A stretch of 64,000 bases of DNA from Desulfosudis oleivorans (GTDB taxonomy: Bacteria > Desulfobacterota > Desulfobacteria > Desulfobacterales > SURF-7). A program made the translations under genes and the position numbers. This document shows positions 36,108-45,417 of the stretch, piece by piece. The notes under the pieces were generated by a model, which was not told the DNA's origin, did not search any database, and saw only the letters and a list, made by a program, of their open reading frames with translations. The first letter of the stretch is position 1; every line of letters begins with the position of its first letter. The DNA lies in NCBI GenBank assembly GCA_020723305.1, contig DYJC01000002.1, forward strand, positions 310,001-374,000, read 5' to 3'.

Positions 36108-39100
36108 ATGAATAGATACTGCCGGATTCTTTTCGGGGTGTTTATCGTTTTATTGTATTCAGGTAACAGCATTGCCGGAGTCCCGGTAACGTTATATGAC
36201 AGTCATGCCGGGAATATTAATTATGTCACGACAGGAGCAACCCTCAGGACACAGTCCAATGAGGTGAATGCCTGTACGGTAACCAACAGTGCATCTGCCA
36301 CGCTTTCCGGGATACCAACGACAGCTACGATACGAGCCGCATATCTGTATTGGGCTGGATCTTTTTCAACAAGAGCAGGTTCAACTCGAACCACACCTGA
36401 TGATACGGTCACTTTCGAAGGGCAGACCATTGTTTCGGATCGGATGTTATTAGAAGATTTCCAAGGCACGGACGAAGAATATTTTTGTGGATTCAAGGAT
36501 GTTACCTCAATTGTAACTGCTTCTGTCAGCGGCGGTGATTCCACTTTTTCTTTATCGGGCCTTACCGTGAATACAGCAGCGCCTCATTGCAGTTTTGCCA
36601 CTGTTGTTTCAGGATGGGCATTGGTTGTTGTATATGAGGATTCGGCTGAGGATTTCCGGGTGATCAATATTTTTGATGGTTTTGAAATATATTATGGCAG
36701 CGAAATCAGCTTAACCCCGAGCAATTTTCAAATTCCACTGAGTCCCATCAATGGGAAGATGACCCATATCAGTTGGGAGGGCGATTTAGGCAACTCCGGC
36801 AGTCTCAATGGTTTTTCCGAGAATCTTTTTTTTAACGCCAATGTATTATCTGACGGTGTTAATCCTCAAAATAATCAGTATAATTCGACAATTAATACAC
36901 TGGGTTCTTCAACAAGTTATTATGGCGTGGACATTGATACATATGATGTCTCTTCTTACCTAAGCGCCGGGCAAACAAGTGCCACCTCACGATACAGTTC
37001 CGGAGGCGACATGGTGCTGCTCAGCACGGAAATTATATCCGTCACCAACACATCTGTTGTTGATCTTGCAATCCAGAAAGTCCATACCGGAGATTTCGTT
37101 GTTGGTCAAAAAGCGAATTTCACCATAACAGTTTCCAACAACGGGCCGGATGTGGAAACAGGGACGGTTAGGGTTACTGATACATTGCCGGCAGGGCTTA
37201 CATATGTATCCAGTTCAGGGAACGGTTGGACAGCGGATATTTCCAGTCTGCCAACAGTTGTCATGACAAGCAATGAAACGATTCCAGTGGGCGGGACTCT
37301 ATCACCAATTACACTTACCGTGAATGTTGGCGCAACTGCTTACCCGAGCATCTCCAATACCGCTTCGGTTTCAAGTTCAGCTTTTGATAATCATACCGGC
37401 AATAATTCTGCAACTTCCACAGGCACCACCAGCGCGCTCGGTGTTGTGAAAACATCCAGTACCGGAGGTCTGGTTCAGGCTGGTGATACCGTAAGGTATG
37501 ATTTTACATTGACCAACATGGATTCACAGTCGCATACAAATATAACTGTTAATGAAGTGTTACCGCCTGGAGTTTCTTATATTCCTGAATCCACTTCCGT
37601 AACAGTTTCCAATAGGGTAGTTGTCACGTTTCGTGATGAATTCAATGCCAGATCTTATAGCAACAATAACGGTACTGCCAATTGGGCGACAAACTGGCTT
37701 GAAATTAACGAATCCGATGGAGCGACAAGCGGTGATGAGCAGGTAATGACAGATACCTCTTCCTATGTTTTGCAGGTACAGGACAATGATGGCGGGGGTG
37801 AAGGCGTTCAAAGAGGCGCGAATCTTTCCGGATACGATACGGCGACACTCAGTTTTCTTTACAGGCGGAATCAACTGGATACGGCCAGTGACTACGTAAC
37901 CATCTCAATCTCAAATAATGGTGGATCAAGCTGGACAGAACTGGGCCGGTTTCAAGGGCCAAATAATGATACTGGTTACGTCTCCTGGTCCAGGGATATA
38001 TCATCCTATTTATCTTCCAATACAAGGATTCGTTTCTTAAGCTCTGTGAGTCTGGGGGCTAATGACCGTGTTTTTTTTGATAATGTTGAGATTTCTGCTT
38101 CGGTCGATCAGACCATCACATATACGAATGTAACCGGAAATCCATATCTACTAAACAACGGCACTCCCCCCAATCTGGTCACATCACTGGATGGATTCTC
38201 CATTCAACCCGGCAGAACGATGACTCTATCGTACCAGGTGATAGTGAATAATCCCTTGGATATCGGGATTACAGAGATTGAAACAATTTCTTCAATTGCA
38301 AGCAATCAAACCGTTTCTCCGATAACAGCGACGGTTATCGATTATGTGCCGCACCTTTCATCTTATGCTGAAGATTATTCTACAGAAGACAATCTGTATT
38401 ACCGTGATCCGGCGTATACGGGTGCCGGAGATGATGTTATTTATATAGGCGGACCGGGGTGGATTCCGGGCTCAGTCTATGATGTGGGTTACTATGATGG
38501 AAAAGGGGATTTAATTTTTACGGATACAGCTGGGACGGTAGACAATTCTGCCTTTTTAACAAGCTCTTATGACAATTCAATAGATGATATTTTTTACGGA
38601 ACCTGGACAGCCGTTGCCACAATGCATGGTACCTCCTTTCTACCGGATCTACCGTCCCAACTTTCAAATCCATCCACAATCATCCATGATGAATTCCGTA
38701 TGAACAGTTGGAGTTCGATTGCATTTACGGATGCATCCGGCGCACCGATCAATGGATATGATATTCTTGGTGGATCGGATCGTGCCTATGTTAAAATTAT
38801 TGATCCAGACCAGAATACGAACCCCAACATCGCAGAAACCATAACGGTTTCAATTCAGGTAACCGGATCTTCTTCCTTACCGGTCAGCGCAAAAGATTCG
38901 GAAACAATTGTATTGACGGAAACAGGCCCTGATACCGGCATTTTTGAATATGCTTCCGGTATGCCGATTTCATACTCTAGTGGAAGTTTGAATGACGGTA
39001 TATTAAATGTTTCAGGTGATGATTATCTGTATGTCAATTATTCAGATCCTGATGATGCGTCCGATTCATCTGAAGTATTTGCTTATGTCCCGACACTAGC

Positions 39101-41714
39101 AGTTTTATCATCCTTTAAGGCATATGAAGAAGGTGATCGAGTTGTTGTTGAATGGGAGACAGTTTCGGAAGTGGGTACACTGGGATTTGATCTGTATCGG
39201 AAAGATGATGCTACAGGGAAGTTTGAAAAACTGAATGAAAAGATATTACCGGGTTTACTTGTACATAGTCAGGGAGGAACCTATCGATATACGGATGAAA
39301 AAGCGGTTTCCGGAGAAACCTACACCTATAAATTGATAGAGAAAGAATGCCGCGGAAAGGCAAGGGTTCATGGCCCGTTTACAGTAACGGTAAATGGGGA
39401 AGGCCTTGACCTGTTAGAACAGATTTATGCCAGGATTTTTGGTAAAAAAAGCCTGCATAAGTTGCAATCCGGAGATGAGTCATTATCTAAGAAAATCTAT
39501 TTTGACCAGGCCAACACTGGTGAGTACCAATCTCGACCCCGGCAAATTGATGAATTTAAGAAACAGCGTTTAAAACTCACAAAAGTTTTACGGGAAAAAT
39601 ATAAAAAACTGAAAAAATATCAGAGAGGAACAGAAGCGAAAATCTGCATCCAAGAAAAAGGGATCTATTTTCTGGATGCCTCAGAGATTGCAGGAGTGAT
39701 GGATCTTCCGGTCAACAGGGTGAACCAGTTGATTCAAAAGGGCAAGTTATCAATTCGTTCTGCTGGGAAGCAGGTCGCCTGGATGAAGGCTCAGCAAGAC
39801 AAAGGAATTTATTTTTACGGAGAAGCAATCAGCAGCCCATACTCGAATCAGAATATCTATTGGCTGGAAAAAGGCAATGGGCTGAATATGACTGTTCTGA
39901 ATGATGGTGTATCAGATAATCAGACTCAGGAAGAGTATTTTATCGATACAGTTCATGCGGAAAAAAATCAATGGCCGGTTACAGGATTGTATGATGACCC
40001 TGAAGCTGATTTTTGGATCTGGGATATCATTATTTCCAGCGGCCCTGACCAGGAACCGAAAACCTTTCCAATCAAATTGCCTGCCGTTGCATTGGTTGAG
40101 GGGGAGAACACTGCCGGTATAACTGTTTCCCTGAAAGGAGGCTCGGATTTTCCGGATATAGAGAATGATCATCATGTTGAAATCAATATCAACGGAATCA
40201 TGGTCGGAGAGGGCTATTGGAACGGAACGGATGATGCGGAGTTCGAATTTTCTTTTGACCAGGCGATTCTGAATGAAGGAGATAATTCAGTATCCGTTAA
40301 AGGGTTGCTGGATACAGGTGTTCCATACAGCTTTTTCTATGTGAATGCATTTGATGTGACATACAACCGTTCTTATACTGCATCTGGAGATTCTTTATTC
40401 CTTACCGGGAATGAAAATGAAACCATCACAGTCAACGGTTTTTCCAATCCGGATATCATGGTGTTTGATGTTACCCGGAATCATGAACCAGCTCATATAA
40501 ATTCAGGAATCATCCGTCAGGATGAAAATGATATTTCAGTTTCCTTCCCTTCTTATGGTTCCTCATCAAAGTATTTTGCAGTAACGGCTGATGCTGTGAA
40601 AAAACCAGTATCTTTTTTTGCTGACAAACGGTCGAATCTCAGAGGCAATAGAAATGGTGCAGATTATATCGTCATCTCCATACCTGAGTTGGAAGCGGGT
40701 GCAAGAGCACTTGCCGAATATCGTAAACAAAATGGATATACCACTAAGGTAGTTATGCTTGACGATATTTTTGATGAATTCAACTATGGTATTGCCAGTC
40801 CGGTTGCGATACGTGATTTTCTTACATATGCATATCACAACTGGATTGTTCCACCACGGTATGTTGTTTTGGCGGGTGATGGCACTTATGACTACAAGAA
40901 TTATCAGGGACTTGGAGACAATTTGATCCCGCCGATTCTGATATCAACACCCTATGGGCTTTTTGCTTCGGATATCCCTTTTGCGGATGTTGAAAATGAT
41001 GATGGCATACCAGAGATTGCCATTGGTCGAATACCAGCGATCACCGCGGATAGCCTTACAAAGATCATTCAGAAGATCGAGCGATATGAGAGTTCATTGG
41101 AAGGTGAGTGGTGTAATCGAATTATGATGATGGCGGATAATCCGGATAACGGCGGCGATTTTACTGCTGACAGCGATGCGGTTGCTGCGAATTTACCTTC
41201 CGAATACTCCACTCAGAAGATATATCTTTCGAATCTGGAAATCAGTGCTGCGAGATCCAAAATGTTTTCAGGGATTCAGGATGGCGTACTTCTGATCAAC
41301 TATTTGGGACACGGAGCGGTGAGTTTTCTGGCTGATGAAGGTCTTCTGAAGAATGCGGACGTTCCTCTTTTTGACAATAAAGATAAATTACCGATTGTTG
41401 CTGCAATGACATGTGTGGCAGGGCGTTTTTCAATACCTGGTTATGATTCTCTTGGTGAAACTTTGCTGATGAATGAAGAAGAAGGAGCGATAGCAGTCTG
41501 GGCGCCTACCGGATTTTCCATGAACGCTCATTCAACCATTCTGGATCAGGAATTTTTTAAAGATATTTTTCAAAAAGATGAATCTGTTCTTGGGGATGCA
41601 ATCCAAAGTAGTTTGAGAATCGTTGGGGAAAAAGCAAAGGGCGGACAAACGCCTTGTGTTTACAATCTGTTGGGAGATCCTGCCCTGCAGATAAAAAAGA
41701 GAGTAGTACATTGA
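36108..41714 (+). CDS. Large secreted C25 (gingipain-type) cysteine peptidase with adhesion-like repeats
   Basis: 1868 residues. The start at 36108 follows AAGGAGTTAAG and opens with a signal peptide (MNRYCRILFGVFIVLLYSGN). Residues about 25-320 are a beta domain (TIRAAYLYWAGSF); next are DUF11-like repeats (DLAIQKVHTGDFVVGQKANF, DTLPAGLTYVSSSG), an insert resembling a MAM/jelly-roll module (VFFDNVEIS), an FN3-like part (VVVEWETVSEVGTLGFDLY) and the C25 catalytic domain. Catalytic His is H1735 in YLGHGA and Cys is C1769 in AMTCVAG. I see no classic C-terminal sorting domain. It may act on matrix proteins or on products of the adjacent RiPP-like cassette; this is inferred from position only. 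Confidence 0.88.
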   Translation: MNRYCRILFGVFIVLLYSGNSIAGVPVTLYDSHAGNINYVTTGATLRTQSNEVNACTVTNSASATLSGIPTTATIRAAYLYWAGSFSTRAGSTRTTPDDTVTFEGQTIVSDRMLLEDFQGTDEEYFCGFKDVTSIVTASVSGGDSTFSLSGLTVNTAAPHCSFATVVSGWALVVVYEDSAEDFRVINIFDGFEIYYGSEISLTPSNFQIPLSPINGKMTHISWEGDLGNSGSLNGFSENLFFNANVLSDGVNPQNNQYNSTINTLGSSTSYYGVDIDTYDVSSYLSAGQTSATSRYSSGGDMVLLSTEIISVTNTSVVDLAIQKVHTGDFVVGQKANFTITVSNNGPDVETGTVRVTDTLPAGLTYVSSSGNGWTADISSLPTVVMTSNETIPVGGTLSPITLTVNVGATAYPSISNTASVSSSAFDNHTGNNSATSTGTTSALGVVKTSSTGGLVQAGDTVRYDFTLTNMDSQSHTNITVNEVLPPGVSYIPESTSVTVSNRVVVTFRDEFNARSYSNNNGTANWATNWLEINESDGATSGDEQVMTDTSSYVLQVQDNDGGGEGVQRGANLSGYDTATLSFLYRRNQLDTASDYVTISISNNGGSSWTELGRFQGPNNDTGYVSWSRDISSYLSSNTRIRFLSSVSLGANDRVFFDNVEISASVDQTITYTNVTGNPYLLNNGTPPNLVTSLDGFSIQPGRTMTLSYQVIVNNPLDIGITEIETISSIASNQTVSPITATVIDYVPHLSSYAEDYSTEDNLYYRDPAYTGAGDDVIYIGGPGWIPGSVYDVGYYDGKGDLIFTDTAGTVDNSAFLTSSYDNSIDDIFYGTWTAVATMHGTSFLPDLPSQLSNPSTIIHDEFRMNSWSSIAFTDASGAPINGYDILGGSDRAYVKIIDPDQNTNPNIAETITVSIQVTGSSSLPVSAKDSETIVLTETGPDTGIFEYASGMPISYSSGSLNDGILNVSGDDYLYVNYSDPDDASDSSEVFAYVPTLAVLSSFKAYEEGDRVVVEWETVSEVGTLGFDLYRKDDATGKFEKLNEKILPGLLVHSQGGTYRYTDEKAVSGETYTYKLIEKECRGKARVHGPFTVTVNGEGLDLLEQIYARIFGKKSLHKLQSGDESLSKKIYFDQANTGEYQSRPRQIDEFKKQRLKLTKVLREKYKKLKKYQRGTEAKICIQEKGIYFLDASEIAGVMDLPVNRVNQLIQKGKLSIRSAGKQVAWMKAQQDKGIYFYGEAISSPYSNQNIYWLEKGNGLNMTVLNDGVSDNQTQEEYFIDTVHAEKNQWPVTGLYDDPEADFWIWDIIISSGPDQEPKTFPIKLPAVALVEGENTAGITVSLKGGSDFPDIENDHHVEININGIMVGEGYWNGTDDAEFEFSFDQAILNEGDNSVSVKGLLDTGVPYSFFYVNAFDVTYNRSYTASGDSLFLTGNENETITVNGFSNPDIMVFDVTRNHEPAHINSGIIRQDENDISVSFPSYGSSSKYFAVTADAVKKPVSFFADKRSNLRGNRNGADYIVISIPELEAGARALAEYRKQNGYTTKVVMLDDIFDEFNYGIASPVAIRDFLTYAYHNWIVPPRYVVLAGDGTYDYKNYQGLGDNLIPPILISTPYGLFASDIPFADVENDDGIPEIAIGRIPAITADSLTKIIQKIERYESSLEGEWCNRIMMMADNPDNGGDFTADSDAVAANLPSEYSTQKIYLSNLEISAARSKMFSGIQDGVLLINYLGHGAVSFLADEGLLKNADVPLFDNKDKLPIVAAMTCVAGRFSIPGYDSLGETLLMNEEEGAIAVWAPTGFSMNAHSTILDQEFFKDIFQKDESVLGDAIQSSLRIVGEKAKGGQTPCVYNLLGDPALQIKKRVVH

Positions 41715-41770
41715 TGACTCTGTAAAAGATCAAATTACACAAAGAGGTCTGAACAAAGAGATTACGTGAT

Positions 41771-42061
41771 ATGAAAAAAGAAAAGATATATCGAAAAAAG
41801 GATGAGATTGTTGTCAGGAAAATCGCAGATGAAACCATTCTTGTCCCAATCCGAGGAAAATTAGCGGATATGCAAAGGATCTTCTCATTGAATCCGGTTG
41901 CGGAATTTATCTGGACATATCTTGAGCAAGAAATATCGGTTGAGGAAATCCTGGCTATGATCATCGATGAATTTGATGTGGAGGAGAAAAAAGCGGAGGA
42001 GGATCTTTTCGAGTTGATCAATGATTTTCTAACGGAAAATTTGATTGAGCAGGTGGTATAA
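41771..42061 (+). CDS. PqqD family peptide-binding protein
   Basis: 96 residues of the RRE/PqqD winged-helix fold: VVRKIADETILVPIRGK, IFSLNPVAEFIWTYLEQ, then ISVEEILAMIIDEFDVEE. Such proteins bind the leader of a RiPP precursor and present it to the modifying enzyme. It lies two bases before the radical SAM gene and two genes before a plausible precursor. Confidence 0.9.
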   Translation: MKKEKIYRKKDEIVVRKIADETILVPIRGKLADMQRIFSLNPVAEFIWTYLEQEISVEEILAMIIDEFDVEEKKAEEDLFELINDFLTENLIEQVV

Positions 42062-42063
42062 TA

Positions 42064-43158
42064 TTGGATTGCTCTCAGACAATCAGAATCTCAGACCGGG
42101 AATACATACTGCGGTTCCATGAAAAGGTATCCATGCAGAGGATTCCCCTGTCAGGATCTCTTGATCTGACCTGGCAATGTAACTTGAACTGTATCCATTG
42201 TTACCTCGGAAAAAAGTCAGAAAGGATCGAAAATTTTGTCCGTGAAACGAGTACTGAAAAATGGATTCGGATCATTGATGAAATTTCAGAGGCTGGTTGT
42301 CTGCATCTTTTACTTACAGGGGGTGAGCCTTTATTAAGAAAAGATTTTTTCAAAATTTATCAATATGCGATCCGGAATGGCCTTCTGGTAACTGTCTTTT
42401 CAAATGGCACACGTGTAACAAAAGATATGATTGATATTTTTAAAGATCTGCCTCCTCAGGCAATAGAGATCAGCCTTTACGGGGCTACACCTGATACTTT
42501 TGAACGGATTACACGTGTCAAAGACTCCTTTAAGCTTTGTATGGAAGGGATTCATCTTCTGCTTGATCACGGAATACGGGTTGCATTGAAAACAATACTC
42601 ATGTCCGTCAATTTTCATGAATTTGCAGCAATTGAAAACATCGCACGGAATTTGGGAGTTAAATTCCGGTTGGATGCGGCTTTGTTCCCATGCCTGAATG
42701 GAGATCAATCCCCACTCGATTTTCGTGTGAGAGCTGAAGATGCAGTAGCAATGGAGATGTCAGATGTTGATCGGTATCGGAAATGGGGGGAGTATTATGT
42801 AAAGACACAAAATCTTCAACATCCTCTCTCGCTGTATAAATGTGGAGCAGGGGTAGCTTCTTTTTATATTGATCCGTTTTTGAAATTGCACCCGTGTCTT
42901 ATGACCAGCAAACCGGAATTTGATCTTTTAACCGGCAGTTTTCAGGAAGGCTGGAAAACTGTGATCCCTGAGATTCATGATAAGAACCAAAGTATTGATA
43001 CATGCAGCAATTGTGAAAAAATAGCTTTGTGTGGATATTGCCCTGCTTTTTTTCAATTAGAAAAGGGGGATGAAAAAATTTGCTCTGAATATCTTTGCGA
43101 AATCGGAAAACATCGATTGGAATCGGTTTGCAACTTTCAGGCAGAAGGAGAATCGTGA
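42064..43158 (+). CDS. Radical SAM/SPASM peptide-modifying enzyme
   Basis: 364 residues. The SAM iron-sulfur site is CNLNCIHC (C39, C43, C46), followed by LLTGGEPLLRKDF. A SPASM Cys set lies at the C-terminus (KCGAG, HPCL, DTCSNC, LCGYCPAFF, CSEYLC), pointing to auxiliary clusters as in PqqE-like peptide-modifying enzymes. The start appears to be TTG at 42064, two bases after the pqqD stop; the next in-frame ATG at 42133 would remove about 23 residues. The precursor gene begins at its stop codon (TGATG). Confidence 0.92.
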   Translation: MDCSQTIRISDREYILRFHEKVSMQRIPLSGSLDLTWQCNLNCIHCYLGKKSERIENFVRETSTEKWIRIIDEISEAGCLHLLLTGGEPLLRKDFFKIYQYAIRNGLLVTVFSNGTRVTKDMIDIFKDLPPQAIEISLYGATPDTFERITRVKDSFKLCMEGIHLLLDHGIRVALKTILMSVNFHEFAAIENIARNLGVKFRLDAALFPCLNGDQSPLDFRVRAEDAVAMEMSDVDRYRKWGEYYVKTQNLQHPLSLYKCGAGVASFYIDPFLKLHPCLMTSKPEFDLLTGSFQEGWKTVIPEIHDKNQSIDTCSNCEKIALCGYCPAFFQLEKGDEKICSEYLCEIGKHRLESVCNFQAEGES

Positions 43159-43340
43159 TGAACGAGAACCAGACAAATCAGGATCGCAGCAAAAAAAAAT
43201 ATGAAAAGCCGGCGCTTCGTATCATTGAGCTTGCTGCAGAAGAGGTTCTGGCCGCTGGATGCAAGCTTTCCTTTGGCGGCAGCGCTTTTGGGTCGATCGG
43301 CTCTTGTCTTGGAATGGGTTGCGCAGGGCCGGGGTCATAA
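43158..43340 (+). CDS. Candidate RiPP precursor peptide
   Basis: 60 residues, translationally coupled to the radical SAM gene by a one-base overlap, with AAGGAG seven bases upstream. The leader ends KKYEKPALRIIELAAEEVLA, of a type often found in precursors next to PqqD and radical SAM genes. The C-terminal 26 residues, starting GCKLSFGGSAFG, are rich in Gly and Ser with Cys at 35, 50 and 55. I infer that this is the modified core; no modification chemistry can be read from the sequence. The gene is short and could be missed by automated annotation. Confidence 0.78.
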   Translation: MNENQTNQDRSKKKYEKPALRIIELAAEEVLAAGCKLSFGGSAFGSIGSCLGMGCAGPGS

Positions 43341-43368
43341 CCATGTGGTATGGATGCTGTTGATATTC

Positions 43369-44280
43369 ATGAAAGATACTAAGCATATTCAGATTGCCGG
43401 GGTTCATTTTCATATCCAGTGTCAGGATGCAAGGATATCCCCACACATGGATGCAGCCTATCGTTCGTTCATCGGCAACCAGGGAGCAAACTTGAATGAT
43501 ATTGATATTCAGGTTCGTCTCATAATCGGAAATAAGCCCGATATATGGGGTTGGAAAAAGATTTTTGATAGCGGAGCTTCCTGGGCCATGTTCAAAAATG
43601 AGGGTACTTATTGTGTATCGCTGAAGCCGGAGGGTTTTGATCAGGATATCTGGCTGGCGGTCAGTAAACCCGGATTCACGGAGGTGACCATCTATTGCAG
43701 TGAAGATATGTTGAATCAGGATCAAGGAAACGGACTGTTGCATAATCCGGTTTGTTACCCTCTTGATCAGATACTTCTCATGTATGTTCTTGGCTCAAAC
43801 CAAGGTCTGCTGATGCATGCGGCAGGCGCTGTTTTCGGAGGAAACAAGGGCTTTCTTTTTCCCGGGAAATCGGGTGCTGGGAAAAGTACCCTTGCAAAAC
43901 AGATTATTGAGAATCATGATGAGAGTTTGTTAAGTGATGATCGAATCATCGTTAGACAACACAGCGATTCATTTACTGCTTACGGAACGCCATGGCCAGG
44001 TGAGGCTGGAATTGCTGAAAGCCGGAAAACAGAAGTTTCTGCAATTTTATTTTTAAAGCACGAAACTTCTTGCAGCATCAGACAACTGAATACAAGAGAA
44101 TCAACTGAAAAATTACTCCCGATTGTTTCCATACCTTGGTATGATCAGGAAGTCATGCTGAAAATCATGGGATCTTGTGAAGAGATCATTTCGAATCTTC
44201 CATGTTATGAGCTATCATTTACACCTGGACCGGAAACAGTCGATTTTTTGAATGATTTTTCTGAAACTCAATTTCATTGA
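43369..44280 (+). CDS. HprK-like kinase of the PqqD-associated type
   Basis: About 303 residues. The C-terminal half is an HPr-kinase-like P-loop domain: HAAGAVFGGNKGFLFPGKSG, with GKSGAGKST near residues 165-173, then LLSDDRIIVR and AYGTPWPGEAG. There is no HPr in the window, so the substrate is unknown; similar kinases accompany PqqD-like genes and EPS clusters. The start is uncertain: ATG at 43369 (MKDTKHIQIAG) or at 43354; neither has a clear ribosome site. It follows the precursor by 28 bases. Confidence 0.82.
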   Translation: MKDTKHIQIAGVHFHIQCQDARISPHMDAAYRSFIGNQGANLNDIDIQVRLIIGNKPDIWGWKKIFDSGASWAMFKNEGTYCVSLKPEGFDQDIWLAVSKPGFTEVTIYCSEDMLNQDQGNGLLHNPVCYPLDQILLMYVLGSNQGLLMHAAGAVFGGNKGFLFPGKSGAGKSTLAKQIIENHDESLLSDDRIIVRQHSDSFTAYGTPWPGEAGIAESRKTEVSAILFLKHETSCSIRQLNTRESTEKLLPIVSIPWYDQEVMLKIMGSCEEIISNLPCYELSFTPGPETVDFLNDFSETQFH

Positions 44281-44290
44281 ATGAGGTCTC

Positions 44291-44770
44291 ATGAACAATC
44301 AGATTATGCTCAGTAAACAGCAAAAAAATTCTCTGATCAAGGAATTACTAAAGACCGGTGTCATGCTTCGTATTCAGGTTACCGGTTTTAGCATGGAACC
44401 ATTTTTATCCAATGGAGATATTGTAAAAATACAAAAGGTGAGACCAGATGCATTGATGCCTGGAGATCTTGTTTTTTTTATCAATCGACAGGAACGTCTT
44501 ATTCTACACAGGTTGATAAAAAAGAAAAAAGCAGCAAACGGGACAATCCGTCTTCAGACCAAGGGGGATGCTCTGGCCTGTTGCGATGAAATTTTCAAGC
44601 CGGATCATTTGATCGGCAAAGTATGCATGATTGAAAAAAAAAATTCTGCCGGACAAATCAATCTTGAGTCCTTGCAGAGCAGGATAATAAGCTATTTTTT
44701 TGCACTTTTCCAAAGGTTAAAAATTAATATTCTCGTGTTTAAGAAACCGGGATTACATGTAATGAGGTGA
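44291..44770 (+). CDS. S26/S24 family signal-peptidase-like protease
   Basis: 159 residues. The Ser lies in VTGFSMEPFLSNGD, followed by PDALMPGDLVFF and LILHRLIKKKK, where a His stands in the place of the Lys base as in archaeal/ER-type signal peptidases. It lacks a clear N-terminal membrane anchor. In this context it may cleave the RiPP leader or an exported protein of the cluster. GAATGAGG lies before the ATG. Confidence 0.85.
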   Translation: MNNQIMLSKQQKNSLIKELLKTGVMLRIQVTGFSMEPFLSNGDIVKIQKVRPDALMPGDLVFFINRQERLILHRLIKKKKAANGTIRLQTKGDALACCDEIFKPDHLIGKVCMIEKKNSAGQINLESLQSRIISYFFALFQRLKINILVFKKPGLHVMR

Positions 44771-44772
44771 AA

Positions 44773-45417
44773 ATGGCAAAAATTAAAATCAATATTGTCT
44801 TTTTTATGCTTCTTTTTTTGCCGATCAATGGATTGACTGCTGATGCTTTTGATGTCCTTCGATTTGAAAAACATATCAAACTGATACATGAAAAAAAAGA
44901 ATCCAACTATGTGGCACAGCTTGTCGAGTTGTTTGGGAAAGTAAAAAAAAATGAAGGTGCATCAATAGAATCGGTAATATTCATCTCCCGTAAGGTTGGT
45001 ATTTCAGATGCGGATATAATGACTGCGGCTGTTCAAAACTATCCTGCGGAAAATGTTATTACAGGGCTTATACAAAGCAGCAAAAATGCAGAGACAATTA
45101 TTAAAATTGCAGTTTTTTCAGATATCGATCCCAGGAAAATTATAACAGGAGCGATTGCAGCAGGTGTTAGGCCGGTGGATGCGGAAGTGATGGTCGCTGT
45201 TGCCATGAAGTTGAAGAAAGAGAAGGGAACAGGTAATGCGATTGAAGATGGTGATAAGACAGGCATTGCCCTAACACCGGGTGAAGAGCTTGATAATGGA
45301 GGCACCGCAGCCGGTGATTCTGGTGCGGCTGGCGCTGCCGGAGGCGGCCCTGCAGGCGGCGCTGCTGGACCGGTCGGCGGATCTGGTGCCGGGAGAGGTA
45401 TTGCAAGCCCATCATGA
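44773..45417 (+). CDS. Secreted protein with Gly/Ala-rich tail, unknown function
   Basis: 214 residues. A signal peptide (KINIVFFMLLFLPINGLTAD) is followed by a helical region (HIKLIHEKKESNYVAQLVEL, VIFISRKVGISDADIMTAAV) that appears to hold two similar 30-residue helical units (IMTAAVQNYPAENVITGLI and IITGAIAAGVRPVDAEVMVA). The last 45 residues are nearly all Gly, Ala, Ser and Pro. The start at 44773 has GAGGTG just upstream. It overlaps the next barrel gene by four bases, so both are likely part of the export apparatus. Confidence 0.7.
   Translation: MAKIKINIVFFMLLFLPINGLTADAFDVLRFEKHIKLIHEKKESNYVAQLVELFGKVKKNEGASIESVIFISRKVGISDADIMTAAVQNYPAENVITGLIQSSKNAETIIKIAVFSDIDPRKIITGAIAAGVRPVDAEVMVAVAMKLKKEKGTGNAIEDGDKTGIALTPGEELDNGGTAAGDSGAAGAAGGGPAGGAAGPVGGSGAGRGIASPS

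Noticed and set aside
42064-43158. Radical SAM enzyme as PqqE with a full PQQ pathway
   Set aside because: No pqqA, pqqB or pqqC is present, and the adjacent peptide lacks the Glu-Tyr pair of PqqA.
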